NCBI GenBank assembly: GCA_947247005.1
Contig: OX365952.1
Coordinates: 6,780,501 to 6,844,500 of the forward strand
From: Spisula solida
Taxonomy: Eukaryota > Mollusca > Bivalvia > Venerida > Mactridae
Length of the DNA: 64,000 bases
Reading direction: 5' to 3'
Positions 20,871-32,649 of this stretch are shown one piece after another. The position numbers were made by a program, and so were the translations under genes. The notes beneath the pieces were generated by a model. That model was given only the letters and a program-made list of their open reading frames with translations, was not told where the DNA came from and searched no databases. Within the stretch, counting starts at the first letter, position 1, and every line of letters starts with the position of its first letter.

Positions 20871-21275
20871 ATTATTGAACTTCCTTAAAACAGCCCCTGA
20901 ATACCAACACTTCTAGTTCAAAATGACTTGATATACTTTTTTGTTTATTTCACTGATTTACAGGAATATGTTTAGATCAGGTTTTGAGTTTAAGATGGAA
21001 ACAAAAAAGTACCTTTCAAGTGCATACGTATAATGAATATGTGTGTCACAAAACAATGCCCATATTTTTGGTAATTTTGCCAAATTTTAGTTACAATTCT
21101 TGGTTTATAATGGCGCTGACTATACTTAGGTAAAGACAGTAAGCTCTATATGTTTAAAGTATTGTTTGGTCTGCTGACTGTAAAGACATATAACAAGCAA
21201 TACACCACTCCCTTCCTTGTAGTTGTGATGGGGTGTGGCATAACAATGAAAGGCGAAGCTTGTTTAATGGTAACT

Positions 21276-24200
21276 TTAAACATACGCATGTACCGAATTT
21301 GTCCGCATAGATTTAATAGAACGCAATTTTTTGCCACGGAGATTAAATTGGGTCCATACAACCAGCTGTAATAATGCACATACAACAGGCACATATATTA
21401 GTAAGTTGAAACATCCTTGTCTATAGTCAGATATAGCACCGGTGCCTATTGAGCTGTGGTCTGGTTTTAAGGAGCCAAGAGTTTTTCCTGCTTCAAATAT
21501 GTCATGACCTGAAAATAAAAACACCAACATGATTTTAATGAATCCAGATCAAAAGCTTGTAGAACTAAACTAAAAATACAAAATTGAGAAAACACTTAAA
21601 TGTCACCTGATATGACACAAATTGTAAATGAATTTTGTTCATAACGATAATAGAAAATCCGACAGGAAAGGCAACACTCAACACAGAGGCATCATGACTG
21701 GGGCGGCAAATGGCCAATATTTTGGCGTGCAAAGGCAAGATTTTATGAAAATATACATAATTATTATTTTTTAGCGGCAAGACGGCCGAATACGGGCCAG
21801 GGGTTTCTTTTCAGGGATTGTTACATCTCGCTAAAGTTATATTAGTCAAGTATTGAAATGTGTGGGGTGATGTTACAATTCACTATATCAACTTTACAGG
21901 ATAAAACCCGTTTTACGGAATAATAGAATTAATTGGGCGACAATGAGCAAGATATTCAACTAAATTGCGAGTAATGTACCTGGTTGCTCTACTCTCTATA
22001 TGCAGCCACTCCCAATAACCAGGATTTATTTTTAAAAAACCTGGTTAAAAACATCTCATACCACAATTACACAGCACAATGCCCAATTAACAACTGAACA
22101 ATAAATTAAACTTAACCACTGAAAGTTCAGGTTTCAGCTGACAAAAAGGACAAAGCCCAAGTCCCAGCAGTCAATAAGCTGATAGATGTTCAACTTTGAT
22201 TGGTGTCCAACAAACCCTAACAAACCACAATTTGTCCCTTTTAAGCCTAAGTCCCACTGAGCATTTTTTGCCTCGGCGATGTACTCCCAATTAAAATTAA
22301 TGAGGTATCAGGACATGGGGAACAGGTTCCTTTTGGTCTAGGCGAAGCCATGAGACAGCTTGTGATATTGGAACAAATTGTGACAAATTATGTGGGAGAA
22401 CACCGCAGATGTGGAATTCCTCAGTGGGACCTAGGCTTTAACAAGCATAAATGCAATAATACCTGTCTGTTGAGCAAGAAGCCAGGTCCCAACAAGTGGA
22501 GCCAATGTTTGACCTGGTTTTGACAAGAGTGCCGCTGTACCAAACATAAGTGCCGACACAGCTTGGCTTCGATGATGTAGTACATAGTCCTCGTCTACAA
22601 GGTCACTGATGACTAGATTCAGTAGTTTACAAGTACCCTCAGTGAACACACGATTACTGTGGAAAAAATATAACATATACATGGGTGAAAGTTTGAAATT
22701 CTGAAAAACCTGAAATCCTCAAAAATTAACAAGTCATGTAAGGAAATTGAAGAAAAACAGGCTTTTTGGTTCTTTCAAAGACCTAAAGTTCAAGCAATGG
22801 TGTGCCTGAAACCTTTCACCCATGCATATAGAATATATCAATTTAACTAGAAGGGTTTTAGACACAAAAATGGTCGTCTACCACAAAAGTCCATAACTCT
22901 GGGAAATATGATCGGACCTTAAATTCCTGACAATATGCACAACTAGACTTGGCACCAAGTATTCCATATGAAGTGCTATTAAAATCTGACCAATGGTTAA
23001 AGAGAACAAGCACGGTCAAACTTTGTTCCAGACTTCATGACATCCAACACAAAATCAATATGTCTCTCTCACTAAACATAATAACTCCTGACACTGAGTA
23101 ATTAATCAATTTTATTTGTTAAACTAGATTTGGCACCAAGCATTCATATGAAGTTTATTTGAAATCAGACCATTATGGTTAAAGAGAACAAGAGGCTTTA
23201 CGATGTCCAGCACAAACCCCACTGAACATTAATTTACTATTCCTGACACTAAGTGATCAATTTTATTTGTTAAATGACAAAATTTTGATTGGAACCTTTG
23301 ACATAAGTCGGTTATCAAAGTTCACGCAATGAAGGTCATGTGAATATAAACTTTAAATACAACAAGAGATGTTTGTAAAACATGTATGCCTCCAAAGCAG
23401 CCAAATAGTCAGAAATGGTAAAAGTTTGACCTACTGACCTCAAAATCAATAGGGGTCATCTACTGTTAATGACCGACCTCTATGTGCAGTTTGAAGATCC
23501 TAGGCCAAAGGGTTCTCGAGTTATTGAATGGAAACCATTTGGTCTACCTACTGACTGACATGTACAAAGCAATATACCCCCTCATCAAAGATGGGGGGCA
23601 TAAACATTTACAGGCTTTATGAAGTGCAATTATTGTCAGGGGTCTAACAATCACAATCCAATAACCTAGATTTGCTGCACTAGAGAGAATGAATTTTCTG
23701 CAGAAAAAAGTTATATGATGAAAACATTTGAAGTAATACTAAGTTATGGTCATTGGCAATTTCATACGCTGAGTTTTAACAATAGAAGAATGTTTGAACA
23801 TAGTTTTGGTGTTGGCATGTCTGCTAATGACACCTGAAACAGGTTTGCATCTTATTTCCAGGATTTGGCAAATTATGCCTCAAACAGTAGGACCCCTGAA
23901 TTGTAAGAAAAGCACTACATACATACAAGATTCACTATACATAAAGGTTTTACTTACCTGGCTATAAACAAACATAACAGCCATATATGGTTTGGTCCTG
24001 CCAGAGACATTATGATACCAAGCACCAACTTAACACAAAAAAGTAGTTGAATCACACTGTACACACCATATGTACGACACAATGATAAGAAATATAAGTT
24101 ATTTATATGTGGAGCAACGAAGGATATCCCTGAAACAGACAGAAAGGGCATTTTAAATTCTTTACTCCACAAACAGAAAGACCATGTTTAATCTTATCTC

Positions 24201-27200
24201 CACGGATAGACAAGAATTATGCTGGTGGTATAAAGCTAAAGCTGGGTGCAAGTTACATTGAATCATACACAGAACCACTGTCATGCAGGCAAGACTGAAA
24301 TGCCAACTTTAGGCTCTTTTATGGGCTAAAACCCATAACCAGATATGGTCATTAGCCAGTTCAAGAAAGGAACCTAAACTTTAATATGTTGTTTATATTG
24401 AATAAAAAGTTGCTTACAATCATAAACTACTGTCGAATGGGCCAGGCCAAATTAGCCTACTTCTTGCCCATTTAGGAGCCACAAATGACTCCCAATTTGT
24501 ATAAAATAACTGATACAAGAAAGGAACAGATCCGTTAATATGATGACACAAGTCAAGTCCTTAATTATTCTAAGTCAAATCTTATTAAACCAAACCACTA
24601 TCTTGCAGACAAGAAAAGTGTTGACAGACGCACAGACAATCAACTGACTAATGTATATGACTGTAAAAGATGGTGAAAGGCGGCTGCACTTATAAAACAC
24701 AATAAAAACAAACAAACACACTGCTTACCAATAAGAAAAGATCCGAAGCCCGGACTGATAGCACTACCTAACAAGTTCTCCAGAAACAGTGGAAAGAAAT
24801 TGCTGTTAAAATGACAATGAAAAACCTGAAAAAAGACAAACAAGTTAATGACATGCATAACAAGAGAAAACATGTATGACCTCCATGGAAGGCAAATAGC
24901 CATTCATGTTCAAGGAGGGTGGCCACAGAAAATGAAGAATGTAATTCTCTGCTACTTCCCTGTTTTTTTCCCTCACTGAAAGATTTCCCCCCATTTGTTT
25001 GTGGTGTTGGCAACTCAAATACATCTGAAAATATTGCCTCTAACCTCCCCTTATACCCATACTGCCGCCATACCTTTGACACCAAACTCATTATTGATAC
25101 ATATGTTATGAGCTTAACAGGTCTTGAATGTTTCTTTTGTTAAATAAATGTTGCTAACAGTCTGTTTGAAGAAATACATTTATTTAATAAAGTCGTGAAG
25201 AGAAGTTACTAGTAGACACATTTTTTCATTTTTTTTGTAAAATTCCCTGAAAATTCCCTGATTTTTTCCTGCAGGGATTTTTTTGGGGTACATTTTCCCT
25301 GTTTCCAGAGTCAGTGGCCACCCTGTCAAGGTCATGGTAAACTCAATTAAACCTACTGACCTTAAAATACATAATAGTCATCTTCTAGTCATGGTTAACC
25401 TGTATACAAAGTTTGATGATTCTATGTTAAACCAGTCCTATATGTATCCTTGAGGTGAGAATAGCCTTATGGTCCTTCCAAAGAATTAAATGGGAAGGAG
25501 TGTAGAGACTGTGGAGACTGACTCATGACAGGCACTCGGCTAGCTCTGTTGGTAGAGCTACAGACTATTAAAATCGTGGGTTCTAGTACCACCCCGGGTG
25601 CACCCTGATAATTATGACCCTTCAACTTAATTTAGAAACTACACATTCAATTAGCTGAGGATTATAGCCTGTTTCAGAACATGATTTTCTTAGTTTGGGA
25701 ATTTTTCTCATTTTAGGACTTATCTTAAATCTCAGAATGTTTTAGCCCTACAATATGAAGGCTTAACAATATACACCAAGACCATTTCTTTACCTGAATC
25801 AAATTCATCACAGCGAACCATTTAAAGTTGGTCTGTTTATTTAATTCTCGAACAAAATTCTTCAGTTTATGTTGATCGCTTTCATCTTCAGACCCGCTAT
25901 AATAAACAATACAGTATGTTAGATATATTATGTGGAACAAGTTGAACAAGCGACTTTAAGGACGTTTGATAGGGTAATAATTTTTTTTAAATGATACCAA
26001 AAAATAGGCACAATTATAGTTTAATATATACTGAAGCAATATGTGAAATAAAAAAGGTATGTCGCGGTACTATTTAAGGGGTCACGGGCCCTTTTGCAAC
26101 ATCACTTTTAAAGAAAATGACCAAAAATTCTGATATTTCGCAATCTATTCATTTTTGCATTAAAATCAATATTTTTTCTTGTTAAAATCATTTCCATGGG
26201 TTTGTATGAACAATATTTTTCTTGTTAAAATCATTTCCATGGGTTTGTATGAACAAACACATATTATTCAAACATTTCGATACACTTTTGGTATTGATAA
26301 GAAAATTCACAAATTTTTGACAAAACAAGAATTGTCAAAATTTCCGAAAAAATGACTGCTAAAAAAGACAAAAAAATACACAAAATCGGCCATAGCTCAA
26401 AAACAACCTTGATGACCAATATATTTTGTATTGCTCATTTTGTTGATAAAAGTGTAGTCAATCCAAATATTAAATAAAAAAGATAGGTCACGGGACTACT
26501 TCTAGCTCTATGACGTCATCATTGTCCCCCTATATCATAAAAACATTAGTGAAATTGCGTAAAAGTGACGCATAATCTGCGCGGGAAAAAATATTCTAAT
26601 ACCGAACAAGTACTTAAATTTGCCTATTATGTACATAAAAGTATAGTAAATATAAATTTAGAAGAAATTGACGTGTTACAAGAATTATTTTAGGCGCAGT
26701 TACGTCGTAATTGTGTTTCTTTGCATTGAAAATTGCCACAAAATGGCGGTAAATTGGCGCAAAAAAGGCCAAATTAGTACATTTTGCATATATGTTTTCC
26801 CATAATTTCTAGTCTTGCCATAACTTATTTTTGGCTAAGGGTGTTGATTAAAGTGTACTTTATATAGAAATTAAAATAAAACATAGGTTATCACGCTACA
26901 CGTTGTGCTATTATGACTTAATTATCTCCCCTTTTCCTCGATTTGGCAGTGACGTCGCATTCCATATAGCAAGGGGGCACAGATGGGCCCTGAATCGCTC
27001 ACTTGAATAATCTTTGCAATTTTAGTAAAGAGATCATTAATTTAATCCTTATATATCAGTAAAAGGGGATCTCTGTAGTCCTAGGCAATACAATCACTCA
27101 TTATAAATTGGTACAGGTAACCCAAGTAATAATTTCTAATTTCACAAACAATGAATGAGAATGTAACCGCTATTTCACGCAGAGTGTTTTCATATTATTT

Positions 27201-28561
27201 GGTCAGGGAATTTATTTTTTATACCAAAGTACCCATATTTATACCAACCCTAGATAATATCACGACAAACATTTTGCCCAATTTTCATGACGATCCACTT
27301 AAACAATTCAATGAGGTCTCAATAGTCTAGTAGTAGAGCATCGATCTGCTTTGATCATGCTGGGTGATGCTACATTTGATCCCGTGAGGCTGCGTCATAT
27401 AAAAGACATAATACAAATGGTGTTAGTAATTCCCTTGTAAATGTTGTTAGACGCTCAGCATAAATGAGAATGCTGGCCTCTCTGTCTCATATATCACCAA
27501 ATCCAAATCATTTTTCTATGTAATTAAAACACTGATTTTTACCCCAAATTACAAGGCTAATATATAAGGCACATCCCTAAAGTTGGTAAAAATGTCTGAC
27601 TCAAGCTAGCAGGCAACCAACAGTATTACAGACATGAATTTCAGAGCCTGACACAGTAGACAGTTTGTGAACTTACCTGAGAGAAAGATTGTCCTCGTTG
27701 CTTGACGACAAATCCATATTTTTTTGAAAAACTTGTTTAAGCACTCGAGTCATCACAAGAAAACCGACCAATGAGACCAGAGTTAACACAGCACAGAACA
27801 CACGAAATGATCGTAAATTATCCTTGTTCCAGACCGCATAAGATAGGAATACAGATCCTGAGCCTAAAATGCTAAACATAGATGATCGAGCATTTAGTTT
27901 TGTTCTTGCGTCTGCTGATATGGCAAGGTCGGCAAGTAAGGCAGAATGGTGTAAGTCAATCATAGTCAAGAATCCATCGTATAAACACAAACATATCACA
28001 AACTGAATACCTGGATACGCCCACTGGACCCAAAATGCCATGAAAGACACAGCAAAAAATGGTCCCGTCCATAGTAAAGCTTCAACTCTTTGGAGAACTA
28101 TCATAGATGGTGAAGAATCTTTTCGCTTCGAAGTAGACAAGTAATGTCGATCACTTATCCAACCAAACATTGGATCATTCACAGAGTTCCAAACAAGAAA
28201 TATCATTTCACCGATCCAGAACGAGGCTTTGTCGATCTTATACACTGACACAAATATATCCACATGATACAGAAGAAACACATTATGGACGATTGTGGTA
28301 AACAATGACAGGGAGCCGTAGACATAGTCCACTGGTAATGAACACAAGAAGCTAGACTGAGAAAACATGGCTGACTATAGCAGACTAGCAAGCCGACTAG
28401 CACGCATCCAATAGGTGTGTTCACTGACTAGCGGACGGTAAAATCTTGGCATTCATCCAATATGCGAGGTCCAATGACAACCTGCCATTCTTACACTTCA
28501 TCGGCTTGTTGAGTAAATCTAAGTCACACAACTTGTTGTTGAGAATATCAATCACACAGTT
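21276..28561 (-). CDS. MFSD13A: MFSD13A/TMEM180-like membrane transporter-family protein
   Basis: Coding exons (transcription order): 28368-27677, 25896-25794, 24825-24729, 24129-23958, 22656-22463 and 21508-21276. All are GT-AG and the frames join exactly: 1491 nt, 496 residues, close to the roughly 517 of the human protein. The ATG at 28368 has an in-frame TAG three codons upstream. A 5' UTR exon, 28369-28561, appears to start at an acceptor. The protein is almost wholly hydrophobic segments, about 12 membrane spans. [11 protein letters not shown] (residues 64-74) is the signature of the MFS_2 sugar:cation symporter-like group. Residues 131-150 ([20 protein letters not shown]) also fit TMEM180. 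A short acidic loop ([11 protein letters not shown]) spans the exon 1-2 junction. The exon 6 tail is basic. The substrate is not known. Family assignment is from recalled similarity. Confidence 0.9.
21650..22220 (+). repeat. Dispersed repeat, copy 4 (GGACAGGGAAGGCAG family), probably interrupted
   Basis: TCCGACAGGAAAGGCAACAC near 21658, then unrelated DNA at about 21780-22040, then CATACCACAATTACACAGCA and AATGCCCAATTAAC at 22060-22105, and AAGTCCCAGCAGTCAATAAG near 22160. The order of parts matches copies 2 and 3. It lies in MFSD13A intron 5. Confidence 0.6.
22245..22436. mobile_element. MITE with GCCTAGGTCCCACTGAG ends, copy 2 (inverted)
   Basis: About 192 bp, from GCCTAAGTCCCACTGAGC to CCTCAGTGGGACCTAGGC, flanked by TTTAA on both sides. 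The interior is in the opposite orientation to copies 1 and 3. It ends 26 bp from the MFSD13A exon 5 donor. Confidence 0.85.
22680..22824. mobile_element. MITE with CATGGGTGAAAG ends, copy 1
   Basis: About 145 bp, from CATGGGTGAAAGTTTG to CCTTTCACCCATG. The interior has CAGGCTTTTTGGT and CCTAAAGTTCAAGCA. A second copy is at 32528-32645. It lies 23 bp upstream of the MFSD13A exon 5 acceptor, inside intron 4. Confidence 0.8.
22844..23235 (+). repeat. GGGCCATAACTCTGG family, copies 2 and 3 in tandem
   Basis: The first unit has TTTTAGACACAAAAATG, CCATAACTCTGGGAAATATG, TATTCCATATGAAGT and AAGAGAACAAGCACGG. The second (from 23115) repeats ACTAGATTTGGCACCAAGCA and ATTCATATGAAGTTTATTTG. The two halves are joined by AATAACTCCTGACACTGAG and AATTTACTATTCCTGACACTAAG phrases, so two core units are present. 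Confidence 0.6.
23345..23610 (+). mobile_element. Pearl/Helentron-like element, single unit
   Basis: Begins AACAAGAGATGTTTGTAAAA with CATGTATGCCTCC, contains CTACTGACCTCAAAATCAAT, GTTTGAAGATCCTAGGCC and GGTTCTCGAGTTATTGAATG, and ends ATACCCCCTCATCAAAGATG plus a GGGGGGCATAAA terminus. GCCTCC at the start and GGGGGCATAAA at the end are the end pair shared with the copies at 47107 and 49069. It lies in MFSD13A intron 4. Confidence 0.7.
24855..25470 (+). mobile_element. Pearl/Helentron-like element interrupted by a hAT-like insert
   Basis: Starts with AACAAGAGAAAACATGTATG and ACCTCCATGGAAGGCAAATA. After the insert at 24915-25326 it resumes TCAAGGTCATGGTAAACTC, CTACTGACCTTAAAATACAT and AAAGTTTGATGATTCTATG, in the same order as the element at 23345. 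It lies in MFSD13A intron 2. Confidence 0.65.
24915..25326. mobile_element. hAT-like MITE with AGGGTGGCCAC ends
   Basis: About 410 bp. The left end is AGGGTGGCCACAGAAAATG, and the right end is CCAGAGTCAGTGGCCACCCT. TCAAGG lies next to both ends. The interior has CCCTG/CAGGGA phrases and T-runs. CAGGGTGGCCAC-type ends are common in hAT elements. No transposase. Confidence 0.7.
25532..25601 (+). repeat. tRNA-derived SINE head (or tRNA pseudogene)
   Basis: A 70-nt tRNA-like segment. A 7-bp acceptor stem pairs GCACTCG with CGGGTGC (one G-T). The A box is TAGCTCTGTTGGTAGAGC and the B box is GGTTCTAGTACC. The anticodon stem does not pair properly and there are extra bases between acceptor and D stem, so it is not a functional tRNA. 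Confidence 0.65.
25960..27300. other. MFSD13A intron 1, AT-rich part, with a 43-bp tandem duplication
   Basis: About 1.3 kb of AT-rich intron sequence without a recognisable gene. The one clear structure is a direct duplication at about 26167-26257, with a 43-bp period containing CTTGTTAAAATCATTTCCAT and GGGTTTGTATGAACAATAT. GGGCCCTGAATCGCTCACTTG near 26985 resembles the starts of pearl elements (GGGCC...GGTCGCTCACCTG). Confidence 0.6.
27312..27400 (+). repeat. Possible tRNA-like SINE fragment
   Basis: GAGGTCTCAATAGTCTAGTA and GTAGAGCATCGATC resemble a tRNA D-arm region, and CATTTGATCCCGTGAGGC resembles a damaged B box. No stem model was confirmed. Confidence 0.35.
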
Positions 28562-28737
28562 CTGAAATAGAAAGAAAATGTATTGTAATAAATTATAATT
28601 GCACATGTTGTACAGGAAGCAAACATGTACTGCATTTAATATATACTTAGTCTAGTAAATAATGCATCCTAGAAGCTCACAGGGGAGAATAGGGCTTGCC
28701 CAATTGTGTAATTATTATAATTATACTAATTTGTATG

Positions 28738-29070
28738 GGAGCTGAGTGGCCCAGAGGTAGGGCGCACGCTTCAGGATCGAGAAGTCCCTGGTACGATCCC
28801 CAGCTGCACCACTGCTTAAATTCTCTGAGCAAGAATAACTCACATGCTCCACTGGACCAAGGTGTGAATTGGTACCTGTGAGGGCGGTATCTGTACATGT
28901 TCGATATTCCTGGGTGAGGCATATCGATGTTGGCTGCACAACCACCAGGAGAGAAATAGTCTCCTCAGGTAGACTCAAAGCAGGTTTCCTTAGGGAGCCC
29001 AATGACCAGGGGAAGTTAAAAAGTCAAAGGGTTGCTAAACCACTAACTGCTGAAAGCAGCCCTAGAAAAT
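28738..29070 (+). mobile_element. tRNA-derived SINE with complete head
   Basis: The head, 28738-28807, has an acceptor stem pairing GGAGCTG with CAGCTGC (6 of 7), an A-box-like TGGCCCAGAGGTAGGGC, and a B-box-like GGTACGATCCCC. A body of some 260 bp follows (GAGGGCGGTATCTGTACATG, CCTGGGTGAGGCATATCGAT, GAGAGAAATAGTCTCCTCAG, CAATGACCAGGGGAAG). The tail is near 29070, but its exact end is unclear. It lies just upstream of MFSD13A. Open frames crossing it are incidental. Confidence 0.7.
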
Positions 29071-31590
29071 TGGTAACTTCACTTTCATTATTATTGTTGT
29101 TATTACAGTATTATCATCATTATTATCTACAAGCCTACAGACTGAGTTGTTCAAGTGTGGTGATCAAGTCATTTTATGTTAAAGGTCACCATGGCATTGA
29201 CATTAGCAGCTGTCAAACTCAAAAGCACTTAAAAGGATTCATCTTGATGTCATGGTATACCTCCATCGTAACCAAGTTTAAATGGTTTCCTAGCATTTAT
29301 AAATCCAAAACTATGCATAAGTTAGACTATTTACTGATCAATCAACAACAAAGCAATAATAGTATTAAAAAAATTGTAAAATTGTATCCTATTTGAATTC
29401 TACTAATGGTAAATATTTACGCGGTGATTTATTTTCGCTATATTTAGGACAATGAGACTATAGCAAAAATTAAACCCTCACAAAAAGTTCTCCATTTACA
29501 GTATAATTTATAACGTGATTCGAATAATCAAACTAGTTATGTATTTCACAGCCTAGCAAGATGTTACATGCTGACTCGATATATCACTCTTAGTATCCTC
29601 ATTAATAATTCTAACAGGTTAATTGTCATAATTGCCTTTCAAAGCTGTTACTTTTAAGGCCCATAAAGAATTAATGTTTAGAAATCTACATTAGGTCATA
29701 TGAATGTATATTTGTGGTTGAAGTAACGTATCAACAATGCATTATAATGGTAAATAATAATAGCTAGCTTAAAAATAGTTTTATTTCATTGTTTCTTCTT
29801 TTTAATTCTTTTTTAATCAGTGATTTGTCACTTTAAGAATAAGATTAATTAATTTTGACATTCATAAAAACCTAAGTCTATAGGGCAAAATGAATAGAAA
29901 TTGCTCAGTGTCTGCTTTATTAGTGGTTAAAAACAGTAGCTACTTTTCTCTAAAAGCAAACATTCATGATTTTGATGTGTTTTATCAGAGCCAGAATGTA
30001 ATTCTGAAATGTGATACACTCTTCAAGGTTTTACATCAAGAATTTATCAAATTATTGAATTGTGAAATGCGTATTTACGTTACCTAAGATAACGTTTGAA
30101 TGACGTTTGAGATGTCACTCAAAAAGTAAACAGGAGTGGTCAGTTATAAAGGTCTGTAACTTTGTAAATAGATGTTATATTTTGCTCAGATTTTCAGAAA
30201 CAGTTTATAGGAGTCTAGTCTTTCTAGTGCTACATCATCATGATTTTCCTAATTTCGTCACTTAGTAAAGCCCTGTTTTCCTGGAGAACAGCTCATGTGT
30301 ATTTTTTCAAAATCTTAGAAGCACACAGTACTATTTATCTTTTATGTATATATATTTTGCCATAGAAACTCATATTATTAATACTTACATATATAATCCT
30401 TAATCCCTTTCTAGACAGAACTTGAAAAAAACTCAACAGATAAGAAAAAGTTAGTTTTTTCAAACAACCCCTTCAAAATTCTTGCTGAAGCCCAAGTTAC
30501 TTAAACAACCAAATCCTAGAGTTTAGCTATTTATGTGTTTTGAGTCTAATATTGACACATTTTTGGGGTAAATGGTGTATTCTACAGTTTTGGAAAAGTT
30601 TTTCCTAATAATAGAATTTGTTCAAACTTTTTATCATGGTAGAAACAGACAAATGCAAAACAATCGTGCTTGTTTAGGTGTTTTCTGCTATTTAATAATG
30701 CTTTTGATGGCCTTTTTTATGTTTCAAAGTTTAAAAAAAAAATCAAATATTTGGAATATTTTGCAAGGAAATGTAGGTAAATCATCAATGATTTCCAGGG
30801 CAGTGTTGGCCATTGTTCACCCGGTATTCACCTAACCTTACATAACCTTACATAACAAACTGATAAGCCCCCCCCCCCCCCGCACACATTTTATAACAAT
30901 CTTTGGTTGCTATCATTTTTCAACAATAATTTAATTAAGCTCAGGTGGTCAATTGGACCTTACCAGCTGACTCTATGGGTAACCTGTTCTAATCTTACAG
31001 AGACTGTTGATATAGCTAGGTGAATTTGACACGATCCTGACCTTTATGCATGAATATATTACAAGGTTCTTGCATTGAATATATAAATTTCCGCGAGCAA
31101 ATAGTGCAATATCGGTCCTTTAGATTTGTGTTGGTATTACACTTCGAGCTTCTTTGTGATACATCCTGCTTATGAAAACCTACAACCGGGGTTATAAATA
31201 TAGCCAATATATCAGCTGTTAAATTATGCAAATAGAAGGTTGAGAGTCGTATCAAATTCTCCTGACTGTCCTGTTCTAATCTTCCGGGAGAATGTTGATA
31301 ACTTCCTCACAAAGATGGGAAATAAATTATACAATCAAAATACTGGGTCATATTTATCTATCAGGAATATGAAAATCCAGTAAACAAGGACTGAATTATG
31401 CATTTAGCTATTAATATTGTGTCCAAAAGGGAAGTGGTGGGTGGGGAGACTTGATGAAGGGTGGGGAGTCCCCCAGTATAATCTCAGGTTGATCATCCTG
31501 ACAGAGGTGCATGGTTGCAACATTATAGTTTATGTAATTCTAAGGCCATTTTTCAACAATACTTAGTTGTGTAATGTGCATTACACTTAT
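29071..31590. other. Intergenic region without a supported gene
   Basis: AT-rich. 29395-29510 holds TTTATTTTCGCTATATTTAG and a TTTACAGTATAA end, related to the sequences at 18225 and 34490. 30840-30885 holds a tandem CCTTACATAA pair and a run of 14 C. Short open frames (29890-30087, 30572-30835) show low-complexity composition and no domain. Confidence 0.6.
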
Positions 31591-31592
31591 CA

Positions 31593-31674
31593 AGGGCTCA
31601 GTGGAAAACAGTTGTAACTACATAATAATGATTATGATTTTAAAAGGAGTTACAACTATTATGCACTAAGCCCT
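31593..31674. mobile_element. Small foldback element
   Basis: AGGGCTCAGTG pairs with CACTAAGCCCT, and CAGTTGTAACT pairs with AGTTACAACT. The central spacer is about 30 bases. Confidence 0.6.
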
Positions 31675-31921
31675 CGTTGTATAGATTCTAAATTAATTGT
31701 GACGGCTAAATATCCTTTAAAACAATATTATAGTTTGTCTCAATAGCAGATAATATTATACAATGATTTCAATAAGCTGTATCTTTATTTATAAAATTTA
31801 ATGTAAGAGTTTTCAATTTTATGCACATTTCTGTGTTTTGCTTGGGACACACGGGTTCTTCCTGAGATGATCTGCCCAAACAATTTCAATTTTTGAAGTT
31901 TTTAAAGTCCCTCATGATAGC

Positions 31922-32203
31922 CACAGGTAACTGTATCATTAATATTAAAACAGTACCTAAAAAAAAATAAAAAAATGTTTTCGAATGCTTTCGATTCACA
32001 AAGATGTTTTTGATCACCCACAGCTTTAAATAGATGATTAATGCCGTAAATGCTTTAAATTATGAAAAAAACAAAATACACCCAGTGACTGTACGATCAC
32101 TTCTTCGGGAAATATACCTTGTATAAGAATTCTAAATTTAACAAAAAAAAAAATGTTTTAATTTTTTTTTAGGTACTGTTTATTAATGATACAGTTACCT
32201 GTG
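31922..32203. mobile_element. 282-bp hAT-like MITE with exact 8-bp target duplication
   Basis: The left end is CACAGGTAACTGTATCATTA, and the right end is TAATGATACAGTTACCTGTG; the inner arms ACAGTACCTAAAAA and TTTTTAGGTACTGT extend the pairing. ATGATAGC flanks both sides exactly (31914-31921 and 32204-32211). It is the longest member of the family seen at 16105 and 18024. The interior has no coding potential. Confidence 0.92.
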
Positions 32204-32527
32204 ATGATAGCCAACCAATACATCATAATAACCACAATAATCCATACCTATTTTCATAACAATATATTTCACACACACAAGCAATGACACACTCCCCATA
32301 TGGTGGATTTTAAAAGCCAAAATGTTACAATAAAAATTTAAGACTTGGGTTGACATTTCATGAATATCACAATTTCACTTCAATATTCAACTTTTTACTT
32401 ACACATTATAATTTCAACTTTATGATTTTCTTAATTGAAATCATGAAATTATAAATTTTAAATTGCAATGTCACTCAGTTTGTCTTTAGGTCGAAAACAT
32501 ATGTTTGTAATTTACGGAATACAAATT

Positions 32528-32645
32528 CATGGGTGAAAGTCAAAAATCAACAATCTATATAGGGAAAACAATGACAACCAGGCTTTTTGGTACTGTCAAA
32601 AACCTGAAGTTCAGGCATGGCATGTGCCTAACAATGTTCACCCAT
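32528..32645. mobile_element. MITE with CATGGGTGAAAG ends, copy 2
   Basis: About 118 bp, from CATGGGTGAAAGTC to GTTCACCCAT. It shares CAGGCTTTTTGGTACTGTC and ACCTGAAGTTCAGGCA with the copy at 22680. Confidence 0.75.
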
Positions 32646-32649
32646 ACAA

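Noticed and set aside
25532..25601. Functional tRNA gene
   Set aside because: The anticodon stem does not pair and spacing before the D stem is wrong. Similar heads at 28738, 36998 and 39158 point to SINEs.
29890..30835. Two short plus-strand frames as genes
   Set aside because: They have lysine/phenylalanine-rich, low-complexity composition, no domain, and no neighbouring exons in phase.
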